Shown: piece by piece, positions 11,943 through 23,400 of the stretch
How positions within the stretch are numbered: the first letter of the stretch is position 1
Layout: each line of letters starts with the position of its first letter
Assembly (NCBI GenBank): GCA_963970005.1
Contig: CAXAMN010005236.1
Span: 138,438-202,437, forward strand
Length of the DNA: 64,000 nucleotides
Source of the DNA: Durusdinium trenchii
Taxonomy: Eukaryota > Sar > Dinophyceae > Suessiales > Symbiodiniaceae
Direction of reading: 5' to 3'
Position numbers and translations under genes: made by a program
Notes under the pieces: model-generated
What the model was told of the DNA's origin: nothing
The model's input: the letters and a program-made list of their open reading frames with translations, nothing else
Databases searched by the model: none

Positions 11943-12721
11943 GAGCTTCCCATGAATTGGGCGTTTGCTGGCCAGCCCATGCCAGCTCCACCTCTGACCC
12001 TGTCATGCCCTCTTTAATTATTATGTTTTCAGAATGGCTGCCCCTGTTGTCATTTCATGTCGTTTCTGCTGTTTTCAAAATATTGTATATTTACATGCGC
12101 ATACACATATGTTACACGATTAACTAATGTGTTTTCAACTCTTCATTATCCGTGTTAGTGTCTGTGTTGCAACCATGTTGCGGGAAAAGCGAATTGAGCC
12201 CAGGTTGGAACCGCTAAAGCAGGTGCCCAAAATGTGCCAATGCGTCCACCCAATTGAATGCTGGAGGCCGTGGAATGGTAGGAGCCGCGGCAAATTGCGG
12301 AACCTACTGCCGAGCAATCTCTCCAAAAACACCATACCTTCACAAATGATAAGATATATTAAATTACAATCTTTATCAGTCTTTAACACACCAATTCCTT
12401 TTCGGCTCAAGTGAAGTGATTCCCCAATGTATGAGCCAATGCAAAAAAAAAGCTCGTAGTTGCGAATTTCGTTCTTCGAAGCTGTTGGCTGCAGGCCCAG
12501 TAGGACAATGTCTCACAAGCTGAGTTTCCACCCGGGCCGTGATTCCGAATCATTTCCTCCGGCCTTCTTCAAGTCCTGGACCTGCATTCGTTTCTTTACG
12601 CTTCAGCATGCTTCATATATGGATCTATATGGGTCATATAATGTTTCACTTGACCACTTCTCTGGTTTGATTGAGCTTCTTGCTCAGTTTAAGAAATGCT
12701 GGTTTACTCCCACCTGAACAT

Positions 12722-12850
12722 GAGTTGTCAGTGCATGTGAAGATTGGCCCCACTGATACAGGTGACAGCGGCGCAGAGGTGTTGCATAGGGAGAGCAAAG
12801 CAGACGCCATAGCACTTTCGTTCGTGATCACCAAGGAGTGTGAATGAGGG
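12722..12850 (-). other. Possible upstream exon of the heparinase-like gene
   Basis: A minus-strand frame encodes a Ser/Thr/Cys-rich segment (LVITNESAMASALLSLCN...IFTCTDNSCS) that ends at a plausible CAG|GTGGGAG donor. Composition resembles the extracellular-looking Cys-rich exon at 11940-11666. No domain is recognised and the link to that gene is only positional. Confidence 0.25.
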
Positions 12851-12859
12851 TTGTTGATC

Positions 12860-14580
12860 TAAGAAAATAATGTCTCGCAACATACTGGCAGCCCTTTTGA
12901 ATCCTCCAAAGAAGCCAGCCAAGACAAGTGTTGGACGATTGCTTGCGCCCAGATCACCCTTTCCGGGAAGGACACCTCCATACAGCTCACCGGCGTCACT
13001 CGGATGTGGAATTGCTGGTAGAGCCTCTCCCGTTCAAGCAACTTGCATGAAACGGATACATGCGCAAAGTGTCAATCAAACACCGCTCACCATGAACCAC
13101 AGTTTTGCTGAAAACATGTACAGATTTTTAACACATTTATGCTCAGGAGTTCAAGGCTGAGCAGCCAAGTGTCAGACACAAATTCCATCAGAATCGGAGA
13201 AATCTCTTGCCATGCAGTGGAGCGGACCCAGGTGGGCAAAACAAACCTCCAAGACTCTCATGCCAAAAGCTTGGAGTCATGACCACAGCTCACAACTTGC
13301 AAAACGCACGCCTGAAGAAAGTCAAGTCGCCCATGTAGCACGGCTAAGTGTGATCAATCAAGCCATCGTTGTTGCATGTTGTGGCTTCCAGATTCCAAAT
13401 GATGACTCTCTCTCTCTCTACTTTTTCTATATTTATATACTGTGTATATATAACACAGCTATTCAAACCATGGCCCAACTTGTGCTGTCTATGCTGGCAA
13501 TGGTTGCACCTAACTGAATGCAAGCATGTCCACTAGTGGCAAGTCCAACATCTCCCAATATCATGTCATGACATGAGGACACTTTCAGATCTTGACGCAA
13601 GCAACCACAGCCAAGTCCAGTCTGGTTTTGACTAGACCTCCAGTTCAAACATCGCCAGCTGCATGATGAATCATGACGCCCGCCGATCTTTTGATGCCAA
13701 AGCAGTTCATCAAGCCTCTTTTAGGGCCTCACGCATGTTCTTGACGGCTCCTTCATAAGCCTGAGGCCACAAGCTGAGAGGACTGAATGCATCTGGGTAT
13801 TGAGTGGGTATTTCGATTTCGTGGCCTTCCGAGTCAGCACCAGTACCGCAACATGTTCCTCAAAGCAAAGCTGTTTCCTGACACATGTTTTGCTCACGTT
13901 TCTTGGTTATTTGCACTTAGAACAAGAAGTGTTTTTTGTCGCCCAGCCTGACCCTTGACATCGCCTGGCAATGAAGGCAAGTCTGCGCGGTGCAAAACTT
14001 TGAAGAACACATTTTCAAAACACGTCCAAACGTTTTTGCGCCTTCCACCTTCCGCTTCTTGCCAAAGCTCCTTGGCTGTTGAACAAATAGGACCCTAAAC
14101 CAAACCTTCAACCACTTACAGCCGTGTATCTTTCGATCTAGATTGCATGGCCAACATGTTTCGGGCGCGTAAATCTAATTTTGTAGGTGAAAAAATTGCC
14201 ACTAGCCCGAGCATTCATTCGTCAGACCATGTCAGTTCACCGGACCGTATAGGCGTGCATGGAGGCTGTTGCTCAATAGTGTATGTGGAGCAGTAAATCA
14301 GCACATGCTGTTCGGTACTACTTTTTTCACACAGTTAGCATGGCTTGAGGCCAGGGGAGGAGTTTGAAAGCTAGCCCAATCGCACCGGATGTACTATTTA
14401 CATAGTCGGCAAAGCATGTAGTGTTTACATGTTTTGGGAGAAAGGTTGCTATGTACATACTTTGTGCTAAACAATGTAAATGTGGCATCGCCGACTGGGA
14501 AGGGTACATTGGAACAACCCGGGTGCACTCGTTGGCCGGCACGAAGATGCGTGATCGGCAAATCTAGGGGTAAACTTACC
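12860..14580. other. No recognised gene
   Basis: Only short overlapping frames on both strands; a (CT)n/(TA)n patch at about 13409-13450. Nothing supported. Confidence 0.4.
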
Positions 14581-14584
14581 CCAA

Positions 14585-14653
<69 letters not shown>

Positions 14654-14655
14654 CA
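14580..14655 (+). repeat. (CAG/CAA)n trinucleotide repeat
   Basis: About 75 bp of CAR triplets. In the plus frame 14434-14847 it encodes a polyglutamine run interrupted by one His, followed by a hydrophobic segment (FILNFGRYLPLWVI). The flanking frame has no homology that I recognise, so whether it is coding is open. Confidence 0.8.
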
Positions 14656-14659
14656 GCAA

Positions 14660-16720
14660 GCAGCAAGTTAGCATGGCCGGATGAAGCCATTCAGCCGGTA
14701 CCAGTACAAGTGCCTCAACGGGATCTTGGCATTACGCGGTTCGATTTGACCGAGAGCTTCATTTTAAACTTTGGGAGGTACCTACCACTGTGGGTGATTG
14801 CTTTAGATGGAACCGCCTCTTTACCAACTGCTTACAGAAGCAGTTAGGTGCAAATTGTTCCTGGTTGCAACAACAGTCTCATGCGCTGCGGACGATCAGT
14901 CGATTCTTGCAAAGCTTTATGGTGTTTATGAAAGTGGACATCTTGCCCACATACAAAGACTTCGAGAGATCAGCTTTGGCCACACCTACATAGGCCGCTT
15001 TTCACATCATCCTTCACTGCCGCACATGCTGCTATTCCGGCAGTGAAAATGTATCAAGAATTTCGTTCTGGGGCCCCGCCATATAAAACTTCCTCTTGAG
15101 CTGCTGCACGATTTTGGATGAACAACAGAGTGTTTTCTACAAATAGGATCCTGACGTGAACTTTTGCTTTCATAATGTCATGAGATGAATGCTAGAGTTC
15201 GTTCGGCTGTTCTGCGAAAGAAGCCGCCGGATGGGGTTGCTTCAGTTTCACCCACGTGGATTAGACATGCCATTCCTTGTGAGCGTGCTTGTACATTGCG
15301 GTACTGAGTCATGTCTCATCTCCGTGATGAAGGGGACATTCATTGCAGAGATTGCCTCTCTCTTCTCTTTTTCCTCAAGGGAGATGGATGGGTGCGCTCA
15401 AACAGCAAAAGTCCGTATGTGTCTGTGTGTGTCAGATCACGCCAAATCTATTTCCAGATCAGCGGTTTCTCACAGGCATTCTTTTGCCTCGAGCAGTTTG
15501 GCAGATTGGCTTCCCACTTTTACGCAGGTCTTGTTAGACTGCCTTGCAATTAGCTTGGCCTTTGTTTGTAGGGCTTGAATGGGTTGATTTGCACCACAAA
15601 GGTTCCAGGACGGCGCAACGCTTCCCCCTTACTAAGAGCAAACCAAGCAAGACCTCGTCTGGTAAGTCGCTTTCCTGTTTCTTATCTGATAAGGAGTGTT
15701 TTCGCTGCACATGCCTGCCGTGCATGGGTGTGCATGAGTACCCATGAGAATGCGGGATGGCTGTGAAATTCTGGGCTTGCAAGGTTTTAAGATGATTCTT
15801 GACGTTTGCGTAGCTTGTATTACACGGAATTGGGAGGCTGGTATTTCACACACTTCATGATTTATGTTGCTACGCGGAGCTTTGTTAGTCCCTTCGTCCC
15901 TTCGTTCAAGCCTTGTCGTCGAAGAACATGCTGCACAAGTCACATCTGCACACAATCATGGTGTGGGAATAAGAGCTTGCCCTCTTGACTTTTTTGTTCC
16001 GCACACTCCCCACAGCTTCAGTGGAGCTAGACCAAAGTGGCAAAGGGGATAAGAAGCATATTCCGCTCACACCCGATCCATCTTCTTTGAATCGGCACAA
16101 CCTTTTACCTTTTTCGGCACCATGTATTGGGCATCCAAGATATATCATTAATCTAGCATCCAACCTTCACTGACCCCTGCGTGGACATTGCGCTCAACAC
16201 CAACCATTGCGCAGTCCCGAGGACTGCTTCTTCCCGCTACAAACATCTTACATCTTGAGCCACACGTGGAGTTCACAAGTCTTTCAGCACTTACATGTCG
16301 GATAAACCTAGAGCTTGACAGAATGTCAACCGGCAAGCCAACATCAGGACAATACATGTATATAGAAATATCTATAAAGAAATAGTAATGTCATTTTCTG
16401 CAACGGCCAGCAACAAGCAAGACCTTCATTGTAGTGTGGGCTTGACAATCAAAGGACATTTGGTTTGCACTTGGGTCCTTTCAGGCGTCCCACGCCAACA
16501 AGGTTGATTTCCATTGAACAAGGACCTTGATGCCGACTCTTACATCCATGGCTTGTCCAAAACCATCTGGTACAGTATGGTGGGCGAGTGCTTGCAACAT
16601 GGAGGAGGGGGGTGCAGCAAAAGTTGACTCGCTTAAAGAAGATTTGGATATATATATATATATTATATGTATATCTTTTGCTTCTCAAAAGACGCAACAA
16701 TAGAACACAAACTGGTAGTG
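14660..16720. other. No recognised gene
   Basis: Several 60-130 codon frames on both strands without motifs, plus (TA)n at about 16648-16672. Unassigned. Confidence 0.4.
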
Positions 16721-16724
16721 ATTT

Positions 16725-17948
16725 TTACCCAAGATGCGATGCCTTGCGGCCATCTTTGGATTGTTGCGGGAAGCTGGAGACAAAGGACGCTGCACGGGCA
16801 AGCACCAGCTCCTTGTCAGCAACCCCTTCAGGCCTTTGTGTGATCGAATCAGTTAGTTCTTCATTCAAATGCCCTTTGAAGAGAGAGGTAACTTAATGAG
16901 CTTCAATGTGTTTATTCAATTTATTATGTGAATCATGTCAGAACGCGGCTCCTCGGCTCGTGAGAATTGGAGTAGGGTACCATTCTTAAGCTGAAGTGAC
17001 TGCAATGGGCCTCCGCAGCAAATAAGCCCCCGCTGGCCACTGCTAGCATCTTTTGCAATCCTTTGACACTGTCTAATTTTTTGCCAGCGCATCCTGCTGA
17101 AACTGCCATGAACAACCCAAGACCTGCCTTGGTCTTCTGTGACAGCTTGACAACGAGCCAAGCACAGAAAGTGTGTGAAGAAGTAAAATGGCCGCTCCTC
17201 GCCAGCTTGCTTCCAGAAGTCCAATTGGTTGTAAGCAACCTAATTATGAAACACAAGATTTCTGTCAATAAGTACTCCGTCTTTTTGTCTTAAATTATCT
17301 TCTGAACGCCGGCTCCTCTGGCGGGCAATACTCTGTGGTGCAAGACCACTTAATATCTTCAAGTATCGCACTGTGCATTGCCGGTATGACTTCCAGCGGC
17401 AAATTGACAAAGCGCTCAGAAAGGATCAAACCCACTTGATCTTGTCCAGAGCAACGCGTGTACTGAAGTAGCTGCTTCTCCGATTTGGCCTTGCTTTCCA
17501 GCAGGGTCGCAAGGCTCTTGCACCACGTAGTGTTGGCGAACTGCTGCAAATTTAGAATTGTAAGCATGCCGCAAAGTGTCACGTCTTCGTCCTCTTGGTC
17601 AACACCCGACCGTGCTTCATCAGGATTGCCTGATTTTACCATTGTACCAATATTGACCTGGTCCACAATACTGTTGGCTAAACCTGAAAAATCCAATTCA
17701 GCAAAGCCAAGTGTGCCGCTGCACAGTAGGTCTCGAACACTATGAAAATCCTCCTCTTCAGGATCAAAAAACTGGAATTCAACCTGGAATGTTCCCTCAT
17801 TCTTCGTTGATGGTGCAGGCTCTTCAGGCTCCCCAGTTGTTGATCGCTTTCCCACTGTTCCTTGTCCAACTTTTGTCTTGGTCTTGTGCACCTTGCCTTT
17901 GCTCGCTTTCTTGCGCTTCGGCTTTGAGCCAGGCTTTGTCTTTGTCAT
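16725..17948 (-). CDS. BCCIP: BCCIP/Bcp1-family protein, three exons, complete
   Basis: Homologue of the conserved nuclear BCCIP/Bcp1 family, implicated in ribosome biogenesis, nuclear export and, in animals, BRCA2/p21 binding. Exon 1 (17948-17310) begins with ATG and a Lys-rich basic region (likely nuclear targeting). It then carries the family blocks VEFQFFDPEEEDFHSVRDLL and VGLILSERFVNLPLEVIP, with an acidic GVDQEDED insert between. Exon 2 (17239-17128) encodes RPFYFFTHFLCLARC, matching the conserved FxFxxYLLxxR strand. Exon 3 (16873-16725) encodes ADKELVLARAASFVSSFP, the C-terminal EDExxxxxAxFSFxFP block, then TAA. Introns 17309-17240 and 17127-16874 use GC donors and AG|G acceptors and preserve phase, giving 299 residues, close to the usual 280-315. 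Exon 1 is certain; the two later exons are manual models. Confidence 0.8.
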
Positions 17949-19239
17949 GGTTTCTCGCGCTTTGTGTTTGGATGTGCTATTCTGAGGTTAAACTGATGGA
18001 AATTTGAAGCGTTAGCATCAAGCTGGTCAAGTCTGTAAAGACATGCGGAGATGTACTGTTTGGAAAAAACGTGTTTGGATTGAACACTATGTGTGTATGT
18101 ATATATATGTAAAAATATATACATATATATATATATATCTATTGAATTTTGAACCATTGATCTTGAATCTTGCAGGGCACCACACGTTTAAAGTCTCCTA
18201 TTTTTTCTGAATAAACCACAAGGCTTCAAGCAAGGGTGTGATCTCAGTTCAACATCGGACCAAATCTATGCACAGCCGATAGAAGCCGACCCAAGCCAAC
18301 CCAACCATAGAATTGTCAACGGCTCAGGTAAACATGCAATGATGAGGTATCGTCTTTTGTGACCACAAATACTTCCAGGTTGAATATGCAGCACTTGACT
18401 CCTTTTCCCGTGAAACAAATAAGCGATGTACCGGCAAATTGGGTGTGAAACAATATTCTGTTCCGTCTTTGCATCAAGACACTCCTTAGGTTGGCAGGCT
18501 GCCAAATTTTTGTGCAATTAGTCAAGCAAACTTCTTGTCAATTGCCTTGCAACTACTTTAACCTGGTACAGTTTGCTGCCTCGTGTGGTTGAGGTCATCA
18601 TCTTCAAATCCTTGGGTTTGGCGACAAAAATTCTTGAATTTGTTGTACGGCAAACGCAGCCTATCTGACAAACTGAACTTGGACAATGTGCAAAACTGAG
18701 CTGAGCGTATGTCTTCCAACCCATGACAGCCACAACGAATGCCTAAGTAGCAGCAGTTTTTCCATACTTTGTCTACTAGCTACCAAATCAAGGTCTTTGG
18801 GGGCTGAAGCAGCCGCATATATCATGAACCATACTTCGCCCTGCCCTTCTTAGCGCATTAAGCCGCCAGTCAAGCCTCCATCTGAGCCAAGTACTGTGCA
18901 CAGTCCTCAACTTGTTTGGGTTCTGTTTTTTCGAGGTCCTGCAGTACAGCTTGAAGTTTCAAAAGCGCATGAGTAGAGCAAGAAACTTGTTCAAGTACTG
19001 TGAGCACACATGGTCACAGGAGCCATTGTGCAAGGAACGTGCAATGTACTAAGTTCGCAGCAAGCAATAGTTGCGGCAGAATTCGGTTCCACCAGGGCAC
19101 GACTCCTCGAAGAAGAATGTCTTATGGTTCATGTGACGTGCAAGCGCCTTGCAAATGCTGTAGCAAAGTGTATTTCAAGAGTGAACAAGGTAGCTACAGC
19201 TAATTGCAATACCTAGATGTACCCAGCATGAAAAAATGA
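17949..19239. other. No recognised gene
   Basis: 5' flank of the BCCIP gene with a (TA)n tract at about 18095-18140, then short frames without motifs. No promoter element could be assigned. Confidence 0.4.
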
Positions 19240-19365
19240 TCGAACCTCGACCGGACCCATCCGTTTTCGTACCGCGAAAGATCAAGGCATGTGTTTTTGA
19301 ACCAAGCCCAAGCGCGCGTTCACAACTGGCTGCTTTACACTGTCGGAAACGCAGGGTAGAGTCAA
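19240..19365 (+). repeat. Dispersed repeat, copy 1
   Basis: Shares a roughly 120-bp segment with 20270-20395. Common blocks include CCAAGCGCGCGTT, ACAAC, TGGATGCTTTACA-like and GTCGGAAACGCAGGGTAGA-like stretches, with small gaps. Probably the remains of an unidentified element. Confidence 0.65.
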
Positions 19366-20269
19366 CCACCGTTATCTACGTGTGATGCGCAGTTCATATG
19401 TACAGACCCAGTCTTGCAACTCTATTGCCCAAGGTATTGCACAACTGAGGTCGACTTCACAATTTCCTGCTCTCAGGTCACGATTCCCTTGAGTCATCTC
19501 AGTGTCCTGATGGATGAGAACGTTGAGCTTCATTTGAACCGCGCCACCTTCTGCATTCAATCGGCCACTCAAGCTTTAGCAGTCCGGGAAAGCTTTCTGA
19601 GTCTGTTCATATAGCTCTAGCCGACAGGGCGGAACTTGGCTGGTCAGGCAACTGTCTTGAACTTAGAGTCTGAAAACGTCACAGCAGATTTCAGATGACT
19701 CTCTCCAGTAGATCAAATTCTACTTCTCCAACGGGCCCGGGCAAGTTATCGTAACCGTTTTTTGTCTGCATACGTAAACGGCTGGTACCTTTGACGAGTG
19801 TCGGAGCCTGCAGCTGCACTAACCGTATGGTGACCAGTGATACCATGCGTGGTGAACTTGTGTTGGCCGGATTGGGCCGACAGGTGCAGATCATGTCAAG
19901 GGCTGCAGCAACGCTGTGTGCACATACTGGCCGTTTACCAGGAAGAAAAGCGCATATTTGGGACGTTACTACCGTCCGTTATTATATGCCAACATTATGT
20001 CCTGGGTGTTGAGGTCTCCACGCCTTGATCCCTGACCTCACCCCCAATATATATATATATATATGTATACGAAGCGCTTCAAGGTCTAAGGAAAAACCAC
20101 TAAGGAACGTATATCAACGGGGCTGCGCCGTCGGTAGTTGATCTGGAGTCAAGCAATCAGCCACGCTCCTAGTAGGATCAGCAACCAACATGCCCTGGAT
20201 CTGTGAGCCGCTGTGAGAGTCCGGCGCCGAAAAACAACTCTACTCTCCTGCACCGGCTCCGCTACCAGC

Positions 20270-20395
20270 TTGAATCTTGACCAGATCCGCTTGTTTTCGC
20301 GCCGCAAAAGCGGAAGGGCTCTGGATAGTTCGAGTCCAAGCGCGCGTTTACAACCTGGATGCTTTACATGGTCGCAAACACAAGGTAGAACCACA
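20270..20395 (+). repeat. Dispersed repeat, copy 2
   Basis: Second copy of the 19240-19365 repeat in the same orientation, about 1,030 bp downstream. Here it lies within a plus frame 20277-20639 (VRVQARVYNLDALHGRKHK...), which may be a fragment of a retroelement protein that I do not recognise. Confidence 0.65.
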
Positions 20396-20399
20396 CGTG

Positions 20400-21339
20400 T
20401 TTAAGCAACAGCGCAAACAACTGGAAATGCTTTGCGCCTTCCAAGGCCTGATGCACTTCCCAATTCCTGGAGCCAACAGCGAAACAACAATTTGTGCGTT
20501 GCAGGACTTTAAAGAAAGGAAGTTATTCAAAGAAACATCGCCCTTACTATTTTCATATCTTGTCATTGTGTCTTCAGAATCTTCGCATCTCTATCCTTCG
20601 CACCAAACAAACCCAGCAGCTTGCAAACAGCCACGCTGATCACGATTTGGACCCAGAGCCGAATCCTGCCAGAGCAATTGCAAACGCAGCAGTTTCACAA
20701 GCAAATCCCAACAGTACCAATAGACCTCCCTGATCTGCTGCGCAATGCTTTGTTGCACATCTGGCCTTCAGTCAACACTGGAACGCACATCCTGGTCTGG
20801 GCTGAGTGAGTCTAGGATGCTCTATGGCTTACGTCTCAGCCATGAAGTAGCGCCTGGTGAAACACTTTGGCCTCAAACCGAAACAAACCATATTCTGATA
20901 CAACAGCCTTTGGTTGAATTGGACCGTATAGTTTGGAGAACTGACGCCCCCTTCACCTTTGCGCAAGCGTTTCTCTCGGGCCGTGGACAAACTGCAAAAG
21001 TCTTTGTCAACTACTGAAAAGCATGCTCAGCATTTGCATATATACATACATACATATATGTATATATATATATATCTATCAACTCGTCGGCCTTCTTTCC
21101 CGATGCGCTCCGCAGGCGAGTCAAAAATAGTAAATAGACATAGATTAGTGTTATCTCTCTCGGATTCAGGTCCCCACAGGAGAACCTTACAGTTTAAGGC
21201 GCCGTGCGCAGTTCTTCCCGCCAAGCCGGAAAGAAAAGGTACATCTTTTTATTTTGCGGCGCCACCGCCAAACCGTAGGCACCATGCTCGGACGACAAAT
21301 AGATAGCAAAATGCGGAAAAAGAGAGTCTCACTCCAGCT
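20400..21339. other. No recognised gene
   Basis: Plus-strand frames through 20277-21017 have coding-like composition but no family assignment. A (TA)n/(CATA)n tract lies at about 21038-21078. Confidence 0.35.
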
Positions 21340-21424
21340 CTATCCACGTCCCCCTTTTACTTGCATCCCGGCAAGCTCAAGTGCATCTCCGGTTGCAAAG
21401 AATGTTCTTTTTGGGGAAAAAGGC

Positions 21425-22200
21425 GCAACATCTTTCTGCGGCAATTTCAAAACAGCCAAGACTGCCAATCCCTCGTTGATGTACAGTCGGCCCGTCTTAG
21501 CAGCTTGCCAACGACCGGCGACGAGCAATTTATCCAAAGAACCATGACGGGAGAACCACCGCGTGGCTCCTCCCCTTCAGAGAGAGTACGGACGGAACTG
21601 GAATGAGTCGAGGTTTCAATGAAGTTAAACATTTGGCAAGGAGCGACGAACTAGAACACAACTTGGCATGAGGACTACATATTGCGCTGCCTCCAGTGCC
21701 AAACCCACTTCAACACCAGCTGGGGGGGTATACAGCTTTCAGCGATATGTCTTTGTCCTCCTTTTGTCATACCCAACGAAACCACAGCAGAAGAACGAAT
21801 GGACGTCATGGAGACGTCAGAACTCTTTAAGGTCAGTACCTCACCTGTTCACAACATGTCGTAAAAAAGCCACGAGCAGAGAGATGCCAGAAGAAGAATG
21901 TTTGTGAAAAAAACGCCCGTCCAGTCATCGCTAGAACAGCAGATTCAGGAAGTGGGGGTGCTCGATTTGGGATTTCATTTACGCACCAAGTTTTCAACAA
22001 CCTCCAAGAGGACTGCAATAGTGTCTGAAGCCAGTGCTCTGCCTTCGCCATCAGACCCTAAAGGTTCAAAATACCCTGCAAGCAGACCGTCCAGAAGTTC
22101 TCTTTCTTGTGGAAGACGGAGACGACGGAGACCATTGCGTTGCAAGAATCTCGCGGGCCTTCTCGTACCTAACCCTAGTTTTGGACGCCGCCGCAAACAA
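21425..22200 (-). pseudogene. Tyrosine recombinase (crypton/DIRS-type) remnant
   Basis: The N-terminal SAM-like region reads LLDGLLAGYFEPLGSDGEG and ALASDTIAVL, followed by SWRLLKTWCVNEIPNRAPPLP. A middle piece reads LGMTKGGQRH. The catalytic C-terminal region is PYSL*RGGATRWFSRHGSLD followed by GRWQAAKTGRLYINEGLAVL. The Tyr in RLYINEG fits the nucleophile, and the SL-R-RGG arginine block fits the second catalytic Arg. A TGA (21579-21577) replaces the first Arg codon of RRGG. Frames change at least three times, so the protein is dead. Confidence 0.75.
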
Positions 22201-22452
22201 TTTAAGACTGCCTAGCTTCTGCCTTTCTTCTTTCCTTTTCTCCTTGCTTTGGCCTTCAAGTATCCTTCCCTTTACCTTCCCCATTTCCTGCGCAAGGGTC
22301 GCCGACTCGGACGGTCGGCGGGGTTCTGGGAATCGGGAAGTGTGTACATATCTTCAAGGGGACGAAGGCCCGCCGCAAGAAGATAGGAGTTCATCCTCAT
22401 CAAAGTCGAACGAAGTTTCCGGTGAGGGCGTGCAAGCATACTAGGCTGTCTG

Positions 22453-22731
22453 TCAAACGCAGGAAACGAACGCGGAGTCGATTTTGCAACTGTATATCTG
22501 AACCTTCCACTTGACTGTCGTCAGAATCGCCCGCAATTCAAGGAAATTTATATAATCTCCCGATTGTCTCCATCTCCAACCACTGATCTCTTTCCATGTC
22601 CACAAACGACTCGGAACTATACCGTGGGGCTGGATCCATCTGTGCTGGACACCCAAAAACTTCTTGACGAACGCCTGCTGATCAGCCTCATCACAAGCCT
22701 CCAGCCTTGCATGGAGCGGAGGACGAGTCAA
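22453..22731 (-). pseudogene. RNase H-type block of the DIRS-like element
   Basis: A 92-codon frame contains WKEISGWRWRQSGDYINFLE then LRAILTTVKWKV. This is the conserved HIN-x-LE-x-RA block (catalytic Glu) seen in RNase H domains of DIRS-like elements. Only this part of the domain is readable. Confidence 0.65.
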
Positions 22732-22804
22732 CGCCTGAAAGACGGTAGAACTGCGGCCGGGGGAAAAAGAATCAACTAGCTCCTGAAGAACACAAGTCGG
22801 ACCA

Positions 22805-22985
22805 GTCCCAATTGCACGCCCAATTGCCGAATAAGCTAAATCACTCCCACACGCCAGCAGTTGCCCAGCAACGTGAGCCTGGAATCCTCAAAGCCCTTTC
22901 TGTTCTGCCTTCACCACACAATGCCTGGTGTAGTCGTGAGGAAAACCCATGATAACCTCGCGCTCACTATGCGGGCGCCGCCTCT
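22805..22985 (-). pseudogene. C5 DNA methyltransferase C-terminal fragment
   Basis: The minus strand reads RRPHSEREVIMGFPHDYT, then after a frameshift at an AAAGGG run FEDSRLTLLGNCWRVGVI, a stop, and LIRQLG. This matches the DNMT3/DRM-like C-terminal region (E-x-E-x-x-GFP-x-x-YT followed by R-x-x-LLGNSW-x-V-x-V, motif X). It lies between RT and RNase H of the DIRS-like element. Motifs I-VIII are not seen here. Confidence 0.6.
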
Positions 22986-23059
22986 CGCCTTTTCGATTCC
23001 AGGGCATCCTTGTACTGATACGGCGGAAACCTGAACGCATCCTGCTTCGAGGTTCATAA

Positions 23060-23400
23060 TCAGACCAAACGGTTCGTTTCTATACCGCCCTTAAATTGAC
23101 CTTTGCCTACTGAGGACATACCATTAAGGAGAGGAAGCCCAGCCACTCTGCAAAGACTCTCAATAGGAAAAACTTCACGCACCCCTCGATCTAAAAGTCC
23201 CTTCTAAACATCGGGCCAGTGCTCTTCCTCAATCATCACCCGGGGTGGTTTTGTATAGACCCAATCTTCAGGGAATAAAAGTCATCAAAACACTATACTA
23301 TACCTAGCTTGCAAAAATGCTCCAGTTCCAAAGATGCACCGCCCTCAGGAAAGCTTTCGTGAATAGCCGGCCAAAAAGGTTTTTGCGCCAAGTTCACTTC
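23060..23400 (-). pseudogene. DIRS-like reverse transcriptase N-terminal remnant
   Basis: Readable pieces on the minus strand: FWPAIHESFPEGGASLELEH, then PPRVMIEEEHWPDV, then RGVREVFPIESLCRVAGLPL continuing LNGMSSVGKGQFKGGIETNR. The LLNG-x-x-x-VGKG and G-x-E-x-x-R pattern is the block before the catalytic palm in dinoflagellate DIRS-like RTs. Several stops interrupt it. Confidence 0.6.

Larger units (their letters stand above)
21340..23400 (-). mobile_element. Tyrosine-recombinase (DIRS-like) retroelement wreck
   Basis: Four protein blocks lie in order on the minus strand: reverse transcriptase N-terminal region (23400-23060), C-terminal fragment of a C5 DNA methyltransferase (22985-22805), RNase H-type block with INFLELRAIL (22731-22453), and a tyrosine recombinase (22200-21425). 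The order and the use of a tyrosine recombinase instead of an integrase identify a DIRS-like element. Every block contains stops or frameshifts and the RT catalytic YxDD region seems deleted. No terminal repeats recognised. Confidence 0.75.
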
